A DNA stretch of 64,000 nucleotides from Bagarius yarrelli. Lineage: Eukaryota; Chordata; Actinopteri; Siluriformes; Sisoridae. The notes beneath the pieces were generated by a model, which saw only the letters and a program-made list of their open reading frames with translations, had not been told where the DNA came from and did not search any database. The stretch spans positions 397,494-461,493 of the forward strand of contig VCAZ01000096.1 in assembly GCA_005784505.1 (NCBI GenBank), written 5' to 3'. The position numbers were made by a program, and so were the translations under genes. Of the stretch, positions 10,254 to 24,408 are shown one piece after another; the stretch's first letter is position 1; every line of letters begins with the position of its first letter.

Positions 10254-13200
10254 ATGCCTTATAATAATGTCCTATATGTTTTATAATAATGCCGTATGTC
10301 TATATATCTTATGTATATAATAATGTTTCTATATATCTTATAATAATTTCCCTATATGTCTTATAAATAATGTCCTATATATCTTATAATAATTCCCTAT
10401 ATTTCTTATAATAATGTCTATATATTTATAATATATGTTTTATAGTCCTATAATGTCTTATAATAAATGTCCCTATATAATAATGTCTTATAATAATGTC
10501 TTATAATAATGTTTCCTATATTATAATATGCTTATAATAATGTCCTATATATCTTATAATAATATTTATTATAATAATGTCTATATGTCTATATAAAATG
10601 TCTATATGTCTATATATGTCTTATATAATAACGCCCTATATGTCTTATAATAATACATAATAATGTCGTATATATCTTATAATAAGGTTCTATATATGTC
10701 TTATAATAATGTCTTATAATAATGTCCTATAATAATGCCTTATAATAATGTCCTATATATTTTATAATGATGTCCTATAATGCCTTATAATAATGCCCTG
10801 TATGTTCTGATAATAATGCCCTATATGTCTTATAATAATGTCCTATATCTCATAATATTAATAATGTCGTATATATCTCATAATATTGCCCTATATGTTT
10901 TATAATAATGTCGTTATATGTCTTATAATAATGTTCTACATGTCTTATAACAATTCCCTATATTTCTTATAATAAACTCCCAATATATGACCTATAATTA
11001 ATGCCCTATATTGCTTATAATAATGTCCTATATGTCTTATAATAATGTTTATAGTCAATATGTCTTATAATAATGCCCTATATGTTCTATATGCTTATAA
11101 TAATGTCCTATATGTCCTTATAATAATGCCCTATACTTCTTATAATCAATGTTCCCTATATGTCTTATAATAATGTTCCTTATATATATATCTTATAATA
11201 ATTTCCTATATATCTTAAAATAATACCCTATATTTCTTATAATAATAATGTTCTATATATCTCATATAATGCCTATATGTCTCATAATAATGCCCTATAT
11301 GTCTTAATAATATATGTCCTATAATGTCTTATATCTATAATGTTCTATATAATAAGTCCTTATAATAATGTTCTATCTGTCTATATAAAATGTCGTTATA
11401 TATAATGTCCTATATGTCGTAAATATGTCTATATATAATAATGTTCTATATGTGTCTTATAATAATGTCGTATATATCTTATAATAATGTTTTATATGTC
11501 TTATAATAATGTTCTATATGTCCTTATAATAATGCCCTATATATCTTATAATAAATGTCCTATAGGCCTTATAATAATGCCCTATATGTCTTATAATAAT
11601 GTCGTATAGGCCTTATAATAATGCCCTATGTATTTTATAATAATGTTCTATATGTCTTGTAATAATGTCCTATATGTCTCATAATAATGCCCTATATTTA
11701 TTATAATAATGTTCAATATGTCTTATAGAATAATGTCCTATATGGCTTATAATGTAATGCCCTATATGTCTCATCTTATAATAATGTCCTATATGTCTTA
11801 TAATGTCTTATAATAATGTTCCCTATATTTCTGTCGTTATAATAATGTCCTATATGTCCTATATATCTTATATGTCTTAATAATGCCTATAATAATGCCT
11901 TATATAATGCGTTATATATAATATATATAGTCTTATAATAATGTTTATTATATATATGTCTTATAATAATGTTTATAATAATTCTATATAAAAACTGTCT
12001 TATGTCTAATAATGCCCTATAATATATGTCTTATAATAATGTCCTATAGGCCTTATAATAATGCCCTATATGTCCTTATGTCTTATAATAATGTCGTATA
12101 GGCCTTATAATAATGCCCTATGTATTTTATAATAATGTTCTATATGTCTTGTAATAATGTCCTATATGTCTTCATAATAATGCCCTATATTTATTATAAT
12201 AATGTTTATCAATATGTCTTAGAATAATGTCCTATATGGCTTATATAGTAATATGCCCTATATGTCTTATAATGCCCTATGCCCTATATGTCTTATGTCT
12301 TAAAATAATGTCCAATATCTCTTACAATAATGTTTTATATGTCTTATAATAATGTCGTATAGGCCTTATAATAATGCCCTATGTATTTTATAATTATGTT
12401 CTATATGTCTTGTAATAATGTCCTATATGTCTTATAATAATGTCATAATAATGCCCTATATTTATTATAATAATGTTCATGTAATACGTCTTAGAATAAT
12501 GTCCTATATGGCTTATAGTATGCCCTATAGTAATGCCCTATATGTCTTAAAATAATGTCCAATATCTCTTACAATAATGTTTTATATGTCTTATAATAAT
12601 GTCCTATATGTCTTATAATAATGCCCTATATTTATTATAATAATGTCCTATATGTCTTATAATGATATCCTTTAATGTCTTATAATAATGTTCTATATAT
12701 CATATAATAATGTCCTATATGTCTTGTAATAATGCCCTATATGTCTCATAATAATGCCTTATATGTCTTATAAATAATATCCTATAGGCCTTATAATATT
12801 GTCCTATATGTCTTATAAATAATGCCCTATATGTCTTATAAATAATGTCCAGTATCTCATAATAATTTTCTATATGTCTTATAATAATGTCCTATATGTC
12901 TTATAATAATGCCCTATATTTATTATAATAATGTCCTATATGTGTTGTAATAATGCCCTATATGTCTCATAATAATGCCCTTATATGTCTTACAATAATG
13001 TCCTATATGTCTTATAATAATGCCCTATATTTATTATAATAATGTCCTATATGTGTTGTAATAATGCCTATGCCCTATATGTCTCATAATAATGCCTTAT
13101 ATGTCTTATAATAATGTCCTATGGGCCTATAATTTATAATATTGTCCTATATGTCTTATAATAATGGCCTATATATCTTATAATAATGCCCTATATGTCT

Positions 13201-16200
13201 CATAATAATGTCCTATAGGCCTTATAATATTGTCCTATATGTTCTTATAATAATGCCCTATATGTCTTATAATAATGCCCTATTATAATAATGTCTTATA
13301 ATAATGTCCAGTATCTCTTATAATATTTCCCTATATATAATAATGTCTTATAATAATGTCCTATATGTCTTATAATAATGCATAATACTATATTTATTAT
13401 AATAATGTCCTACATGTCTAATAATAATGTCCTATATGTCTTTATAATGCCTTAATAATGTTCTATATATCATATAATAATGTCCTATATGTCTTAGACT
13501 AATGTCGTATATATCTTATAATAATGTTTTATATGTCTTATAATAATGACCTATATGTCTTATAATAATGTCCTATATATCTTATAATAATGTCCTATAT
13601 GCCTTATAATAATGCCCTATATGTCTGATAATAATGCCCTATATGTCTTATAATAATGTCGTATAAATCTCCATGATAATGTTCTATATGCAGTCTTATA
13701 AAAAATGCCCTATGAATCTTATAATAATATCCTATGTGTCTTATAATAATGGTCAATATGTCTTATTAAAATGCCCTATATACCTTATAATAATTTACTG
13801 TATATCTTATAATAATGTTCATATAATGTCTTATAATAATGTCCTATATATCTTATAATAATGTCCTATATGCCTTATAATAATGCCCTATATGTCTATA
13901 ATTCTATATCTCTTATAATAATTGTCTAATAATGTTCTATGTATGTCTTATAATAATGTATATACTATATCTCATATAATGTCTTATAATAATGTTCTAT
14001 ATGGCCTTATAATAAATATGCCCTATATGTTTTATAATAATGTCCAATATGTCTTACAGTAAAAATTCCCTATATATCTTATAATAATGTCCTATATGTC
14101 TTATAATAATGTCCTATAATATGCCTTATAATAATGTCCTTGTCTTATAATAATGTCTTATAATAATGTCCTATATATATTATAATAATGTCCTATATCC
14201 TATATGCCTATATACTCATAATAATGCCCTATATACGTCTTATAATAATGCCCTATATGTCTATGTCTTATAATAATGTTCTATATGTCTTATAATAATG
14301 CCCTATAATAATGTCAGGCTTATAATAATGCGTATAATAATGCCGCCCTATATATTTTATAATAATGTCTATATGTCTTATTCTTAATAATGTTCTATAT
14401 ATCTTATAATTAATGTCCCTACAGGCCGTATAATTCAATTCCAATAATCAATGTTTTATAACAAGTTGTATAGCGCTTTTCTCACAATGATGATTGTCTT
14501 AAAGCAGCTTTATATGTCAATTGAATATAATAACCCCTATATATTTTATAATATGTTCTATACTTCTATAATGTTTATCTTATAATAATGTTCAATATGT
14601 CTTATAATAATGCCCTATATATCTTATAATAATGTCCTATATATAATGGTTCCTTATAAATAATGTAATAATGATATTTCTTATATATTTATAATAATGT
14701 CCTATATGTCCTTATAATGATAATAATGTCCTATAGCCCTTATAATAATGTCCTATATGTCTTATAATAATGTTTCTATATAATAATTGTCCTTATAATA
14801 ATGTTTAAATAACTATATGTCTTATAATATGCCATAATGTATGCTTATAATAATGTCCTATATATTTCTTATAATAATGGTCCTTTCTATATCTCTTATA
14901 ATAATGTCTTATAATTGCTATCTTATAATAATGTCTTCTATAATGCTTATATAATGTCTTATAAATAATGCCCTGTATATATTATAATGATATTCTATAT
15001 GTCCTAATTATAATAATGTTCTATATGCCTTTTAATAATATTCTAAAAAATAAGTATATCTTATAATAATGTCCTATATGTCTTAAAATAATGCCCTATA
15101 TATTAATCTCATAATAATGTCCTATATGTCTTATAATTATGTTCCTATATATCTTATAATAATGTCCTATATGTCTTATAATAATGTTCAATATGAATGG
15201 CCTATATATCTTATCATAATGTATCCTATATCTCTTATAATAATGTCTTACTAATAATGTATGTATCTCTGATAATAATGCCCTATATGTCTTAATAATG
15301 CCCTATATAATGTTATACATGTATATATCTTATATAATGTTCTATATGTCTTATGAAAATGCCATATATATCTTATAATAATGTCCTATATGTCTTATAA
15401 TATAATGTGTTCAATATGTCCTTATAATGCTTAATAATGTCCTATATGTCCTTATAATATATGCCCTATATTGTCTTATATAATAACATTCTATATGCCC
15501 TATATGTCTTATAATAATGTCCTATATGTCCTTATAATATATGTCTATATATATATGTCTATATAATTGTCAATGTCTATGTCTTATAATAATGTGTATC
15601 TATATGTCGTTATATAATGTCCTATATGTCTTATAATAATGTTATATCTATAGTGTCTTATAATAATGTCCGTATATAATGTCGATATGTCTTATAATAT
15701 TGTTTAATATGTCCTATAAGTCTTAATAATAATGTTCTATATGTCTTATAATAATGTCCCTATAGTCTTATATATCTTATAATAATGTCCCTATATAATA
15801 TAAATGTCCTTATATATGGCCCTTATCTAATAATGCCTTATAATAATTGCCCTATATGTCTTATAATAATGCCCTATATCTCTTATAACAATGTCGTATA
15901 TATCTCTTAATAATGTCCTACCCTATATGTCTTATAATAATGTCGTATATATCTTATAAAAATGTTCTATATGTCTTATAAAATGCCCCATATATCTTAT
16001 AATAATGTCCTATGTGTCTTATAATAATGTTCAATATGTCTTATAATAATGCCCTATATATCTTATAATAATGTCCTATAGGCCTTGTAATAATGATCTA
16101 TATATTTTATAATAATGTCCTATATGTCTAATAATAATGTCCTATAATAATGCCCTTATAATAATGCCCTATATGTCTTATAATAATGTTTCTATATAAT

Positions 16201-19057
16201 GTCCTTATAATAATGTTTTATATGTCTTAAACCCTTATAAATGCCATGTATGCCTTATAATAATGTCCTATATTTCTTATAATAATGTCCCATATCTCTT
16301 ATAATAATGTTCTATATATCTATATGTCCTATAATAATAAAGTCCTATATGCCCTTATGTCTTATAATAATGCAATGCCCTATTATTTCTTATAATAATG
16401 TCTTATAATATTCTATAATAATGTCTTATAATAATGTCCTATATGCTATATATATATAATGTCCTATATAATGTCTATTTATAATAATGTCCTATAGTCT
16501 TATATATCTCATAATAATGCCCTATATGTCTTACAATAATGTTGTATATATCTTATGATAATGTTCTATATGTCTTATGAAAATGCCATATATATCTTAT
16601 AATAATATCCTATATGGTCTTATAATAATGTGTTATAATTTATAATAAGGCAATATGTCTTACAATAATGTCCTATATGCCTTATAATAATGCCCTATAT
16701 TCTATAATATTTATAATAATGTCTCGTCGTCCCTTATATATGTCTTTATATAATGTTTCTATATGTCTTATATAATAATGTCGTATATATCTTATAATAA
16801 TGTTCTATATGTCTTATGCCTTATAATAATTCCCTATATGTTCTCTATTGGCCTTATAAAAAATGCCCTATATGTTTTCATATAATGTCCTATATGTCTT
16901 GTAATAATGCCCTATATATCTTATAATAATGTCCTATATGTCTTATAATAATGTATATATCCTATAAGACTTATAATAATGTACTATATGTCTTATAATA
17001 ATGTTCTGTATGTCCTAATAATAATGCCCTATAGGCCTTATGTCTATAATAATGTCCTATATTTCTTATAATAATGTCCTATATGTCTAATATAATGCCT
17101 ATATATCTTATAATAATGTATATCCCTATATGTCTATATAATAATGTCCTCTATGTCTTAAGATAATTTTATAATAATGTATATGTCTATAATCTCTTAA
17201 TAATGTCTTACTATATGTCTTATAATAATGTTCTACATGTAATGTCCTTATAAAATTCCCTATATTTCTTATAATAATCTCTAATATGACCTATAATTAT
17301 GCCCTATATTGCTTATAATAATGTCATATATGTCTTATGTCTTAATAATGTTCTATAATAGCCCTTATAATATTGTGCTATGTCTTTATAATAATGTCCT
17401 ATAGGCCTTATAATAATGTTCCTACCTATGACGCTATCTTATAATAATGTCCTATATATCATATAATAATGTCCTATATACATTATAATAATGCCCTATA
17501 TGTCTTATAATAATGTCCTATATGACTTATAATAATGCCCTCTCTATATCTTATAATAATGTCCTATGGGCTTATAATCTTATAATAATGTCCTATATAT
17601 TTCATAATAATGTCCTATATCATATGTCTTATAATAATAATGTCCTATAGGCCTTATAATATTGTCCTACGTCTTATAATAATGCCCTATATTTCTATAA
17701 TAGTGTCCTATATGTCTTACAATAATGTTCTTTATGTAATCTGATAATAATGTCCTATATGTATTAAAATAATGTTCTATATATCTTATAATAATGTCCT
17801 ATATGTCTTATAATAATGCCCTATATAATACTATCTTATAATAATGTCCTATATGTCTTATACATATATCTTAAATAATGCCCTATATATCTGTAATAAT
17901 GGCCTATATAATAAACTTCTTATTATAATGCCCTATATGTCTTGTAATAATGTTTATGTCTATATGTCTTATAATAATGTCTATATGTCTATAATGCCTT
18001 ATAATAATGTTCTATATATCTTATAATAATGTCCTATATTCCTATGTATTATAATAATGCCCTTATTTCCTATATTTCTTAAAATATGTTTATAATGATA
18101 TCTTATAATAATGTGTATATCTTATAATAATGTCGTATATATTTATAATAATGTCTTATAATAATGTTCTATATAATAATGTCTTATATATAATGTCTAT
18201 ATATCTATATGTCTTAAAATAATGTCTTATAATATGCCCTATGTCTTACATGTAATAATGTCCTATATGTCTATATAATAATGCCCTATATATCTTATAA
18301 TAATGTCGTATATCTCTTATATATAATGTCCTATATGTCTTATAATAATGTTCTATATGTCTTATAATAATGTCCTATATGCCCTATAATAATGCCCTTA
18401 AATGTTTTATTATAATGTACTATATGTCTTATAATAATCTTGTCCTTATAATAATTTTGGTTCTATATATCTTATAATAATGTCCTATATGTCTTATAAT
18501 AATGCCCTATATGTCTTATATAATAATGCCCAATATGTCTTATCATAATGTTCTATATATCTATAATAATGTCCTATATATCTTATAATAATGTTTATAT
18601 GTCTTATAATAATGTTCTATATGTCTTATAATAATGTTTCCCTATATATATCTTATAATATTGTCCTATATAATAATGTCTATAATAATGTCTTATAATA
18701 ATGTCCTATATATAATAATGCCCTATATATGTCTTATAATAATGTCCTATATGTCTTATATAATAATAATGTTATGTCTATATGTCTTATAATAATGTCC
18801 TATATATCTTATAATAATGTCCTATATGCCTTATAATAATGTTCAATATGTCTTATAAGAATGTCCAATATTTTTTGTCTTGTAATAATGTCCTATATGT
18901 CTTATAATAATGTCCTATATGTCTTATAATAATGTCCTATATGTCTTATAATAATGTCCTATATGTCTTATAATAATGGCCTATATATCTTATAATAATG
19001 TCCTATATGTCTTATAATAATGTCCTATAGGCCTTATAATAATGTCCTATGTAATAA
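10254..19057. repeat. 8.8-kb AT-rich minisatellite, 22-bp unit
   Basis: Several hundred head-to-tail copies of a 22-bp unit whose core reads CCTATATGTCTTAT followed by AATAATG. Many are variants (GCCC, GTTC or GTCG in place of GTCC; ATAGGCC or ATATATC in place of ATATGTC). The cleanest run, at about 18,890-19,010, shows consecutive near-identical units. Indels of 1-10 bases are frequent elsewhere. Roughly three quarters A+T by eye. Short open frames inside are periodic artefacts. No gene is supported. Confidence 0.97.
14425..14530 (-). mobile_element. L2 3'-tail fragment inside the minisatellite
   Basis: The plus strand shows the reverse complement of the L2 terminus: CAATTCCAATAATC, TTGTATAGCGCTTTT, CACAATGATGATTGTC and AAAGCAGCTTTA. 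It is the only non-satellite sequence I find within the array. Confidence 0.8.
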
Positions 19058-19119
19058 GGCCGTATTCACAAAACCTTTAATCTTATCAACAAGTTCTTCC
19101 AAACAGCAGTAAATGTCCT

Positions 19120-19300
19120 CTGCTGCTAAAAGTTTTTAATTGAAACTGGTGCATAAATTTTTTATAAAGGAACTACGAACTAAGTCCACTGTTATTGGCT
19201 GATGGTTAAGGAGTTCTATAAACTAAGCCCACAGTGATTGCCTGATAGGTGAGGGGTTCTATGTACTATGTCCACAGTGATTGGCTGATATTTAGTTATA
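19120..19300. repeat. About 43-bp tandem repeat, ~2.7 copies
   Basis: Units share ACTAAGTCCAC(T/A)GTTATTGG or a close variant, then CTGAT and GGAGTTCTAT. Copies begin near 19,170, 19,213 and 19,256. It borders the right edge of the large minisatellite. Confidence 0.75.
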
Positions 19301-20919
19301 ATAATGTTTTTTAAAGGAGACGTATAGACACGACTGACTCACCTAATTATTTCGATCACCTATGTTTTGCAATCCCCCTGCTACCCCTGACTCCTCTCTG
19401 TCTCTCTCTCGGCTGCTTCCTGTTCTCGGGATACGGGTGAGTGGGTTACCTCAGGGTTTAAGCGAAGGTCCAGACTCAGACTCTCCTCACACAGCACACA
19501 GCCAAAGACACCTATTTTTTTTTTAAATATATTCAATTATTAGTAAGTCTGAATTTGTGAACTGCCACAGACATTATTTGCTATTTTTATTTATTGATGT
19601 ATTTGTTATGAAAATAGGACTGTGTGTAGACAGGAAACACTCCAGCTACCCATAGGTCACTGTTTTATTTTCTATTATTTAATATTTTTTTACCTGTACA
19701 GAATTAACTTTTAGGTTATGTAACTGCTAATTATAATCTATAAATTAAAATGTCAGTTGTGTTTATGAAGTATAGGCTCTATTGCCGATTTCCTTAATGG
19801 TGTACAGTATCTTTAGGTGGACCGCTGGACCCGCGCTCTGACTTACTAGAACAGGTAATGTGAAAAAATCATTTCATTGGGTTACATGTACCTTGCACAA
19901 ACCTGAAATACAATGTCTGAATATACTTACATTATACTTGTCCTTTTGCTCAACTTTTGCTCAAGTCTAAAAGATGTTTAATAAAGTGAATACGACCCCG
20001 TATGAAAGAGACAAAGCAATGAATATATTATCTGACCGTTTTTGCAGAAGTCTGTTTAAATGAGCTTAAGTATAAAACAAATAATTTCCTGGACTTGTAC
20101 TTTTGTTAATTGATAATTTAATGCATCTGTAATCTCTGTTAATGATACCTTTATGAACATTTACCATTTATTCAGTTCAGTAATATTGTAACTTTGATTA
20201 TACTAATGACAATTATAATCAACAGCTTTTTTATTTTTTAATTACCTCTGGTTTTACTATATCATCACTGTAATATTCAAGATAAATTAGTTTTTGTAAT
20301 ACTATTTTTTTGTAATACTACTAAAATAATATCTAGACTACATAATACCTATGACTACAGTGGGATGTGGCTTATAGTTATCTGTTTTTAAAGGGTACTC
20401 ATGAATTTGCAGTAGAACTGACCTTTGACCTTGTGTCAGCATTTGATCATTGTACCTTTTTAGACAATAGAGTTTTCGACTGGTCATAATTAGCAAATAA
20501 ATTCTTAATTTATGGTCCTAAAAGTATTTTGAGAGTCCAATTGGCTATTTTTATCCAGATTTAATAAATGCCTTCCCAGACGATCATGATATACCACATA
20601 AAGACCTTGACCTTTGACCAGAGTTTATGTGAAAAAGTGTGTGTATGCAGGAGTCATTAAAACTTATTTTTCTATGGAAGTGAGGACTTCTCTAAAAAAT
20701 GCTTAGAAGGCATCTAAACCTAAGCCATTAGAGTGAAAACAAAGTGAGGACCTGCCAAAACTAACACACACTCACCCACATTCAACACAATTAGATGTTT
20801 ACAGCAACATGGAAACACAAAAATACATTTTTGTTAAGCACAGTCACTTTAAATGCTGATTTCACAAATACCTCGCTGTTTGTTTACTTGCACCTACCTC
20901 TCCTAATTGCACATTTTTG
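19300..20919. other. AT-rich intergenic DNA, no gene seen
   Basis: No open frame with recognisable content and no clear repeat family. A short C/T-rich stretch lies near 19,380-19,415. Confidence 0.5.
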
Positions 20920-21240
20920 AAATCTGGTCGGCGCTATTTAAATTGAATGTAATTACAGCATTATATTTTGTTCTGTATTGTCTGTTTTTGCAATGTCTGG
21001 TGTAATTCCTGTATTAACTGTCTTGCACTGTTTGCACCAGTTTGCACACATGCACTTTATGTTGCAGAGACAATTTATTCTTAGTATTTAGCTCTGTGTT
21101 TTGTTCTGTCCAGTAGCTCTTTGTTGTTTGTTGATTTGTGTAGCACCATGGGATCATGGAGAAACGTTTTTTTATTTCACTGTGTACTGCATCTGCTATA
21201 TATGATTTAAATGACAATAAAGCTTCTTGAACTGAATTAA
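20920..21240 (+). mobile_element. LINE family 2, 3'-terminal fragment
   Basis: Collinear with the 3' end at about 61.38-61.61 kb: ACATGCACTTTATGT, AGCTCTTTGTTGTTTG, GTGTAGCACCA, GGAGAAACGTT, TTTCACTGTGTAC, GCATCTGCTATATATG, and the end GACAATAAAGCTTCTTGAAC. Severely 5'-truncated and noncoding. Confidence 0.85.
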
Positions 21241-22974
21241 AACAAAATACATAATTTATGAGAAAGTGTCATTTATCCTAGCGTTTTTAATCCCAGTGTT
21301 TAAAATGTCACAGCCAAAAAAATTTCATTTTCTTTGTAGTAGTGTAGTAATGCAACACAAAATAAATCCATAGCATAAAAGGTAGAAAACAACATATGTA
21401 ATGTTTTCAAAATCTTAGCTGTCAAAGGAGCTTAAGTGTTAAACGTAACTGGGCCCCTGATCTAAAGCCATGAGCATCATGAACTTTTTAGTGAATATAG
21501 TTATTTTATAGTAATCTGGTATCATGTATCTGGTATCATAAACATAAACATTTGGAGTTCTGTCGATCTTCAGATCCACATACGGATATAAATATCAACT
21601 ACAAATATCAACTACATAACAAACTATATAACAAACATCACTCATGTGATGTTATGAATGAACAAAAAAGTGACCCAAACTTCGGTTTAAACAGCAAGAA
21701 TTTTTTTTATTACAGTGGACCACTGGGCCGCTCTAATCCTTCTTCAGCAAAAATCTCTCTTTTTCGTCTTTCCACCTGTCCAAAATATCTTTTGTTGCAT
21801 GCAGACAAAATGTTCACTGTAGTAGTTTGTTAATTTTGTAAATACCTAACACAATAGTTTTTATACATAATACAAAGGTAAAAAACGATATATGCAGTCT
21901 TCTTTTTATTTTAGATTGGGCTCCTTAAGTTTTTTTCATGTAGAAAACTGCCTGAAATGGCCCTTGGAGTGTTGCCGACCCCTGGTATAAGCTCTGCCTC
22001 GTCCAATCACTAGCCAGTAAATTTGATTTCCGATTATTGCCGGAGCGGCTATCTTGCCCAGGTTCATCAGTGAGTGCGTGCCTATTTTACCACCTTGTGA
22101 AGATTTTGTCTTATCTAATCATTGTGGGAGCAGCTATATTGGCAAACATAGTTAATGAGTCCATGCCCATTCTACCTGCATGTGAAGGTGTGTGTCGGTT
22201 TGTAATGTTGATTTCTGTTTATTGCATAAGCAGCCATCCTAACGAGATTAATTAGTGAACGTGTGCTCGTTCTACCTGTGTGTTGATTTGGAGAAGCACA
22301 GACTGAAGAACTAGTAAAACCTATAAGTTTTTTTTTCTTTAAATTAAAAAGATTTTGACTTTGATTTTGACCCGTGTTACTTGGTGTAAGTTATTGTAAC
22401 TCATAAAGGCTGCAAAAAGACTAGTTACTTGTAGGTTAGCTGAAAATGATAACGTTTCGTTTTTGCAGCAAAACCCTATAGACGTTGAGGAGTTCACCCA
22501 AATGAACCCCGTTGTTTTTTTAAGGTGTGTTAGTGCGGACATTTTGCATACTTATGCAGCTTTTAAAGCGAATTTTTATTGGCATTTTACGTTACTGCTA
22601 GAGCTGTAGTTGTGAGCTTTTTTGTGATACAGAGTCAAATGATTGTGGTGGTATAAGTGATGGCAAAAAATTTAAGTCCAAACAGTTTTTCCCTGAAAAT
22701 CCAGAATACCTGAAATTAATTCTGGACCAGGATTCTTTTGTCAGTCGGCTCTGCCAAAAAAAATGTAGGGTTTTTTTTATATAACGTAGTTGAAGTCTAT
22801 ATTTTAGTGGCTAATTTACCTGCTCATTGAGTTTTTATTGGAGTTTAAAGATTTGGTAGAAAATGTAGCTGTGGATGGTAAAACGATCAAAGGTGCTCTG
22901 TACTGTATTGCTGGTGATAATTTGGGTTCAAACTAAATTGAGGGGTTTACTGAAAATAATAATTAGTAAAATAT
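21241..22974. other. Intergenic DNA, no gene seen
   Basis: Frames at 21,552-21,833 and 22,037-22,255 show no recognisable domain. At 22,020-22,290 a motif (CGATTATTGCCGGAGCGGCT and variants) recurs about three times at roughly 100-base spacing, suggesting a weak tandem repeat. Confidence 0.45.
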
Positions 22975-23272
22975 TATTATTCATTTATTCATTCATTCAT
23001 TCATCTTCTACACCCGCTTATTCCCTAACTTGGGGTCACAGGGATCTGCTGGAGCCCATCCCAGCCATCTCTAGAAGGGTGAAAGGCAGGAGCCTGGACA
23101 GGTCACCAGTCCATCACAGGACCACACACACTCACTCCTATCGGCAAATTAGAATCACCAATCAATCTAACATACATGTTTTTGGACTGTGGAAGAAAAC
23201 TGGAAAACCCGGAGTAAACCCATGCAAGCACGGGGAGAACATGCAAACTCCACACAGAACTCGGATTCCACA
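22975..23272 (+). repeat. Dispersed repeat beginning with (TTCA)n
   Basis: Begins with ATTCATTCATTCATTCATC, then GGTCACAGGGATCTGCTGG, GGACAGGTCACCAGTCCATC, TTTTTGGACTGTGGAAG and GGGGAGAACATGCAAACTCC. This is a very common teleost dispersed repeat. The open frame across it is not a gene. It is cut off at about 23,272 where an RTE tail begins. Confidence 0.75.
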
Positions 23273-23276
23273 TGTT

Positions 23277-23506
23277 TCATTGGGAGGAGACCCCGGGGAA
23301 GAACCAGGACACGTTGAAGAGACTTTGTTTCCTGACTGGCCTGGAAATGCCTCAGCGTTTACCTGGAAGAACTGGGGGAGGTGCCTGGGGAGGGAAGTCT
23401 GAACGTCCCTTCTTAGACTGCTTCCCCCACGACTTGGCTCCAGATAAGCGGCAGAAAATGGATGGATGGATGGATGGATGGATGGATGGATGGATGGATG
23501 GATGGA
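23277..23506 (+). mobile_element. RTE/Rex3-like LINE 3' end with GATG tail
   Basis: The sequence corresponds to the C-terminal coding end of fish Rex3/RTE elements (CCGGGGAAGAACCAGGACAC, CTGACTGGCCTGG, then CCAGATAAGCGGCAGAAAATG) and finishes in about 12 copies of GGAT (23,458-23,506). The tail plus this preceding block is diagnostic of the family. Heavily 5'-truncated. Confidence 0.8.
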
Positions 23507-24095
23507 ATAATCGAACTTGTACAGAGAACAAATATGATTTTTACAATAATAATGGACACAGAAGCAGTAAAAAAATAATTAAAAAAAATTCAAATAATTT
23601 GAAAAATAATGAAGTGATACACAGAAATATAGACAAATGAATAAATAAATTAATAGCTAAAGTATTATACAACACAACCTATAAAATAATAGAATAACTG
23701 TTAATAAGAATAATAATGAGATTCTCTTTAAAGCTCACATACTTTAGTTCCATAATTACAGTTTATATCATGTGGCATTTAAAAGAAAGCCAGATGTGTT
23801 TTATTAACTTTTAGATAGATAAAATTATTTTTTTTAATAAAATCTAAAAACAGCTATTAATATTAATTCCTTATAAGTTTTAACTTATACTAATGTAAAT
23901 ATAACTTAAGCTAAATAAAGCTAAACAGTTAGCCCAAACTCAGCATATACTTATAAATTGCTTGTAAATAACTTAGTAGTAACAAGTTTTATTTTCTACT
24001 GTAGTGTTTCTTATTTCCTCTTTGTGAAAACCTTTACTATCTGACTGTTTTTTCCATTTCAGTGTGATGTTCCCCGTCATCCCCTTTTCCTCCAG
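23507..24095. other. AT-rich flank, no gene seen
   Basis: Rich in A/T runs. It lies immediately downstream (on the minus strand) of the C-type lectin stop codon, so it may include that gene's 3' UTR; candidate AATAAA hexamers exist but none stands out. Confidence 0.4.
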
Positions 24096-24233
24096 TTACT
24101 TATTAATCTGAAGAACAGAATAAAACGTTTATTATTAAATAACACATGATGGAGACTTTCCTGTAACCAGAATCTGATCACAGAAGAGTTTTTATAGCTC
24201 AGAGTTTAATAAATTCTGAATGATGAGACTGAC

Positions 24234-24322
24234 CTGATCTAAGATGGCTGCCTTCATTGCAGGATCATTCACGTTCTCACTGGTCTGGACCTTTACTCTT
24301 ACAATCTGTTCTCGTGTGATGT
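24234..24322 (-). CDS. C-type lectin exon: C-terminal tail
   Basis: Short exon with a TTATTAG acceptor and GTCAGT donor encoding DITREQIVRVKV and NVNDPAMKAAILDQ. This tail is characteristic of the fish multi-CTLD lectins. It splices in phase to the 12-nt terminal exon (INK, stop) at 24,107-24,096. Confidence 0.75.
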
Positions 24323-24408
24323 CTAATAAGAAAACATAAACAACAACAACACAAAATTATTATAACATTCTGAACTTGTTTAAATGTAAGACTGATTGAA
24401 ACTCTCAC

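Noticed and set aside
13673..18026. Short frames rich in Met, Tyr, Ile and Asn inside the minisatellite
   Set aside because: They are periodic translations of the 22-bp repeat, with no domain and no codon constraint.
10254..19057. CRISPR-like regular repeat array
   Set aside because: There are no unique spacers, the units are contiguous and AT-rich, and the context is vertebrate.
22875..23640. Overlapping frames of 175 and 122 codons
   Set aside because: They fall on a common dispersed repeat and an RTE tail; the MDGW-repeat peptide is just the GATG microsatellite.
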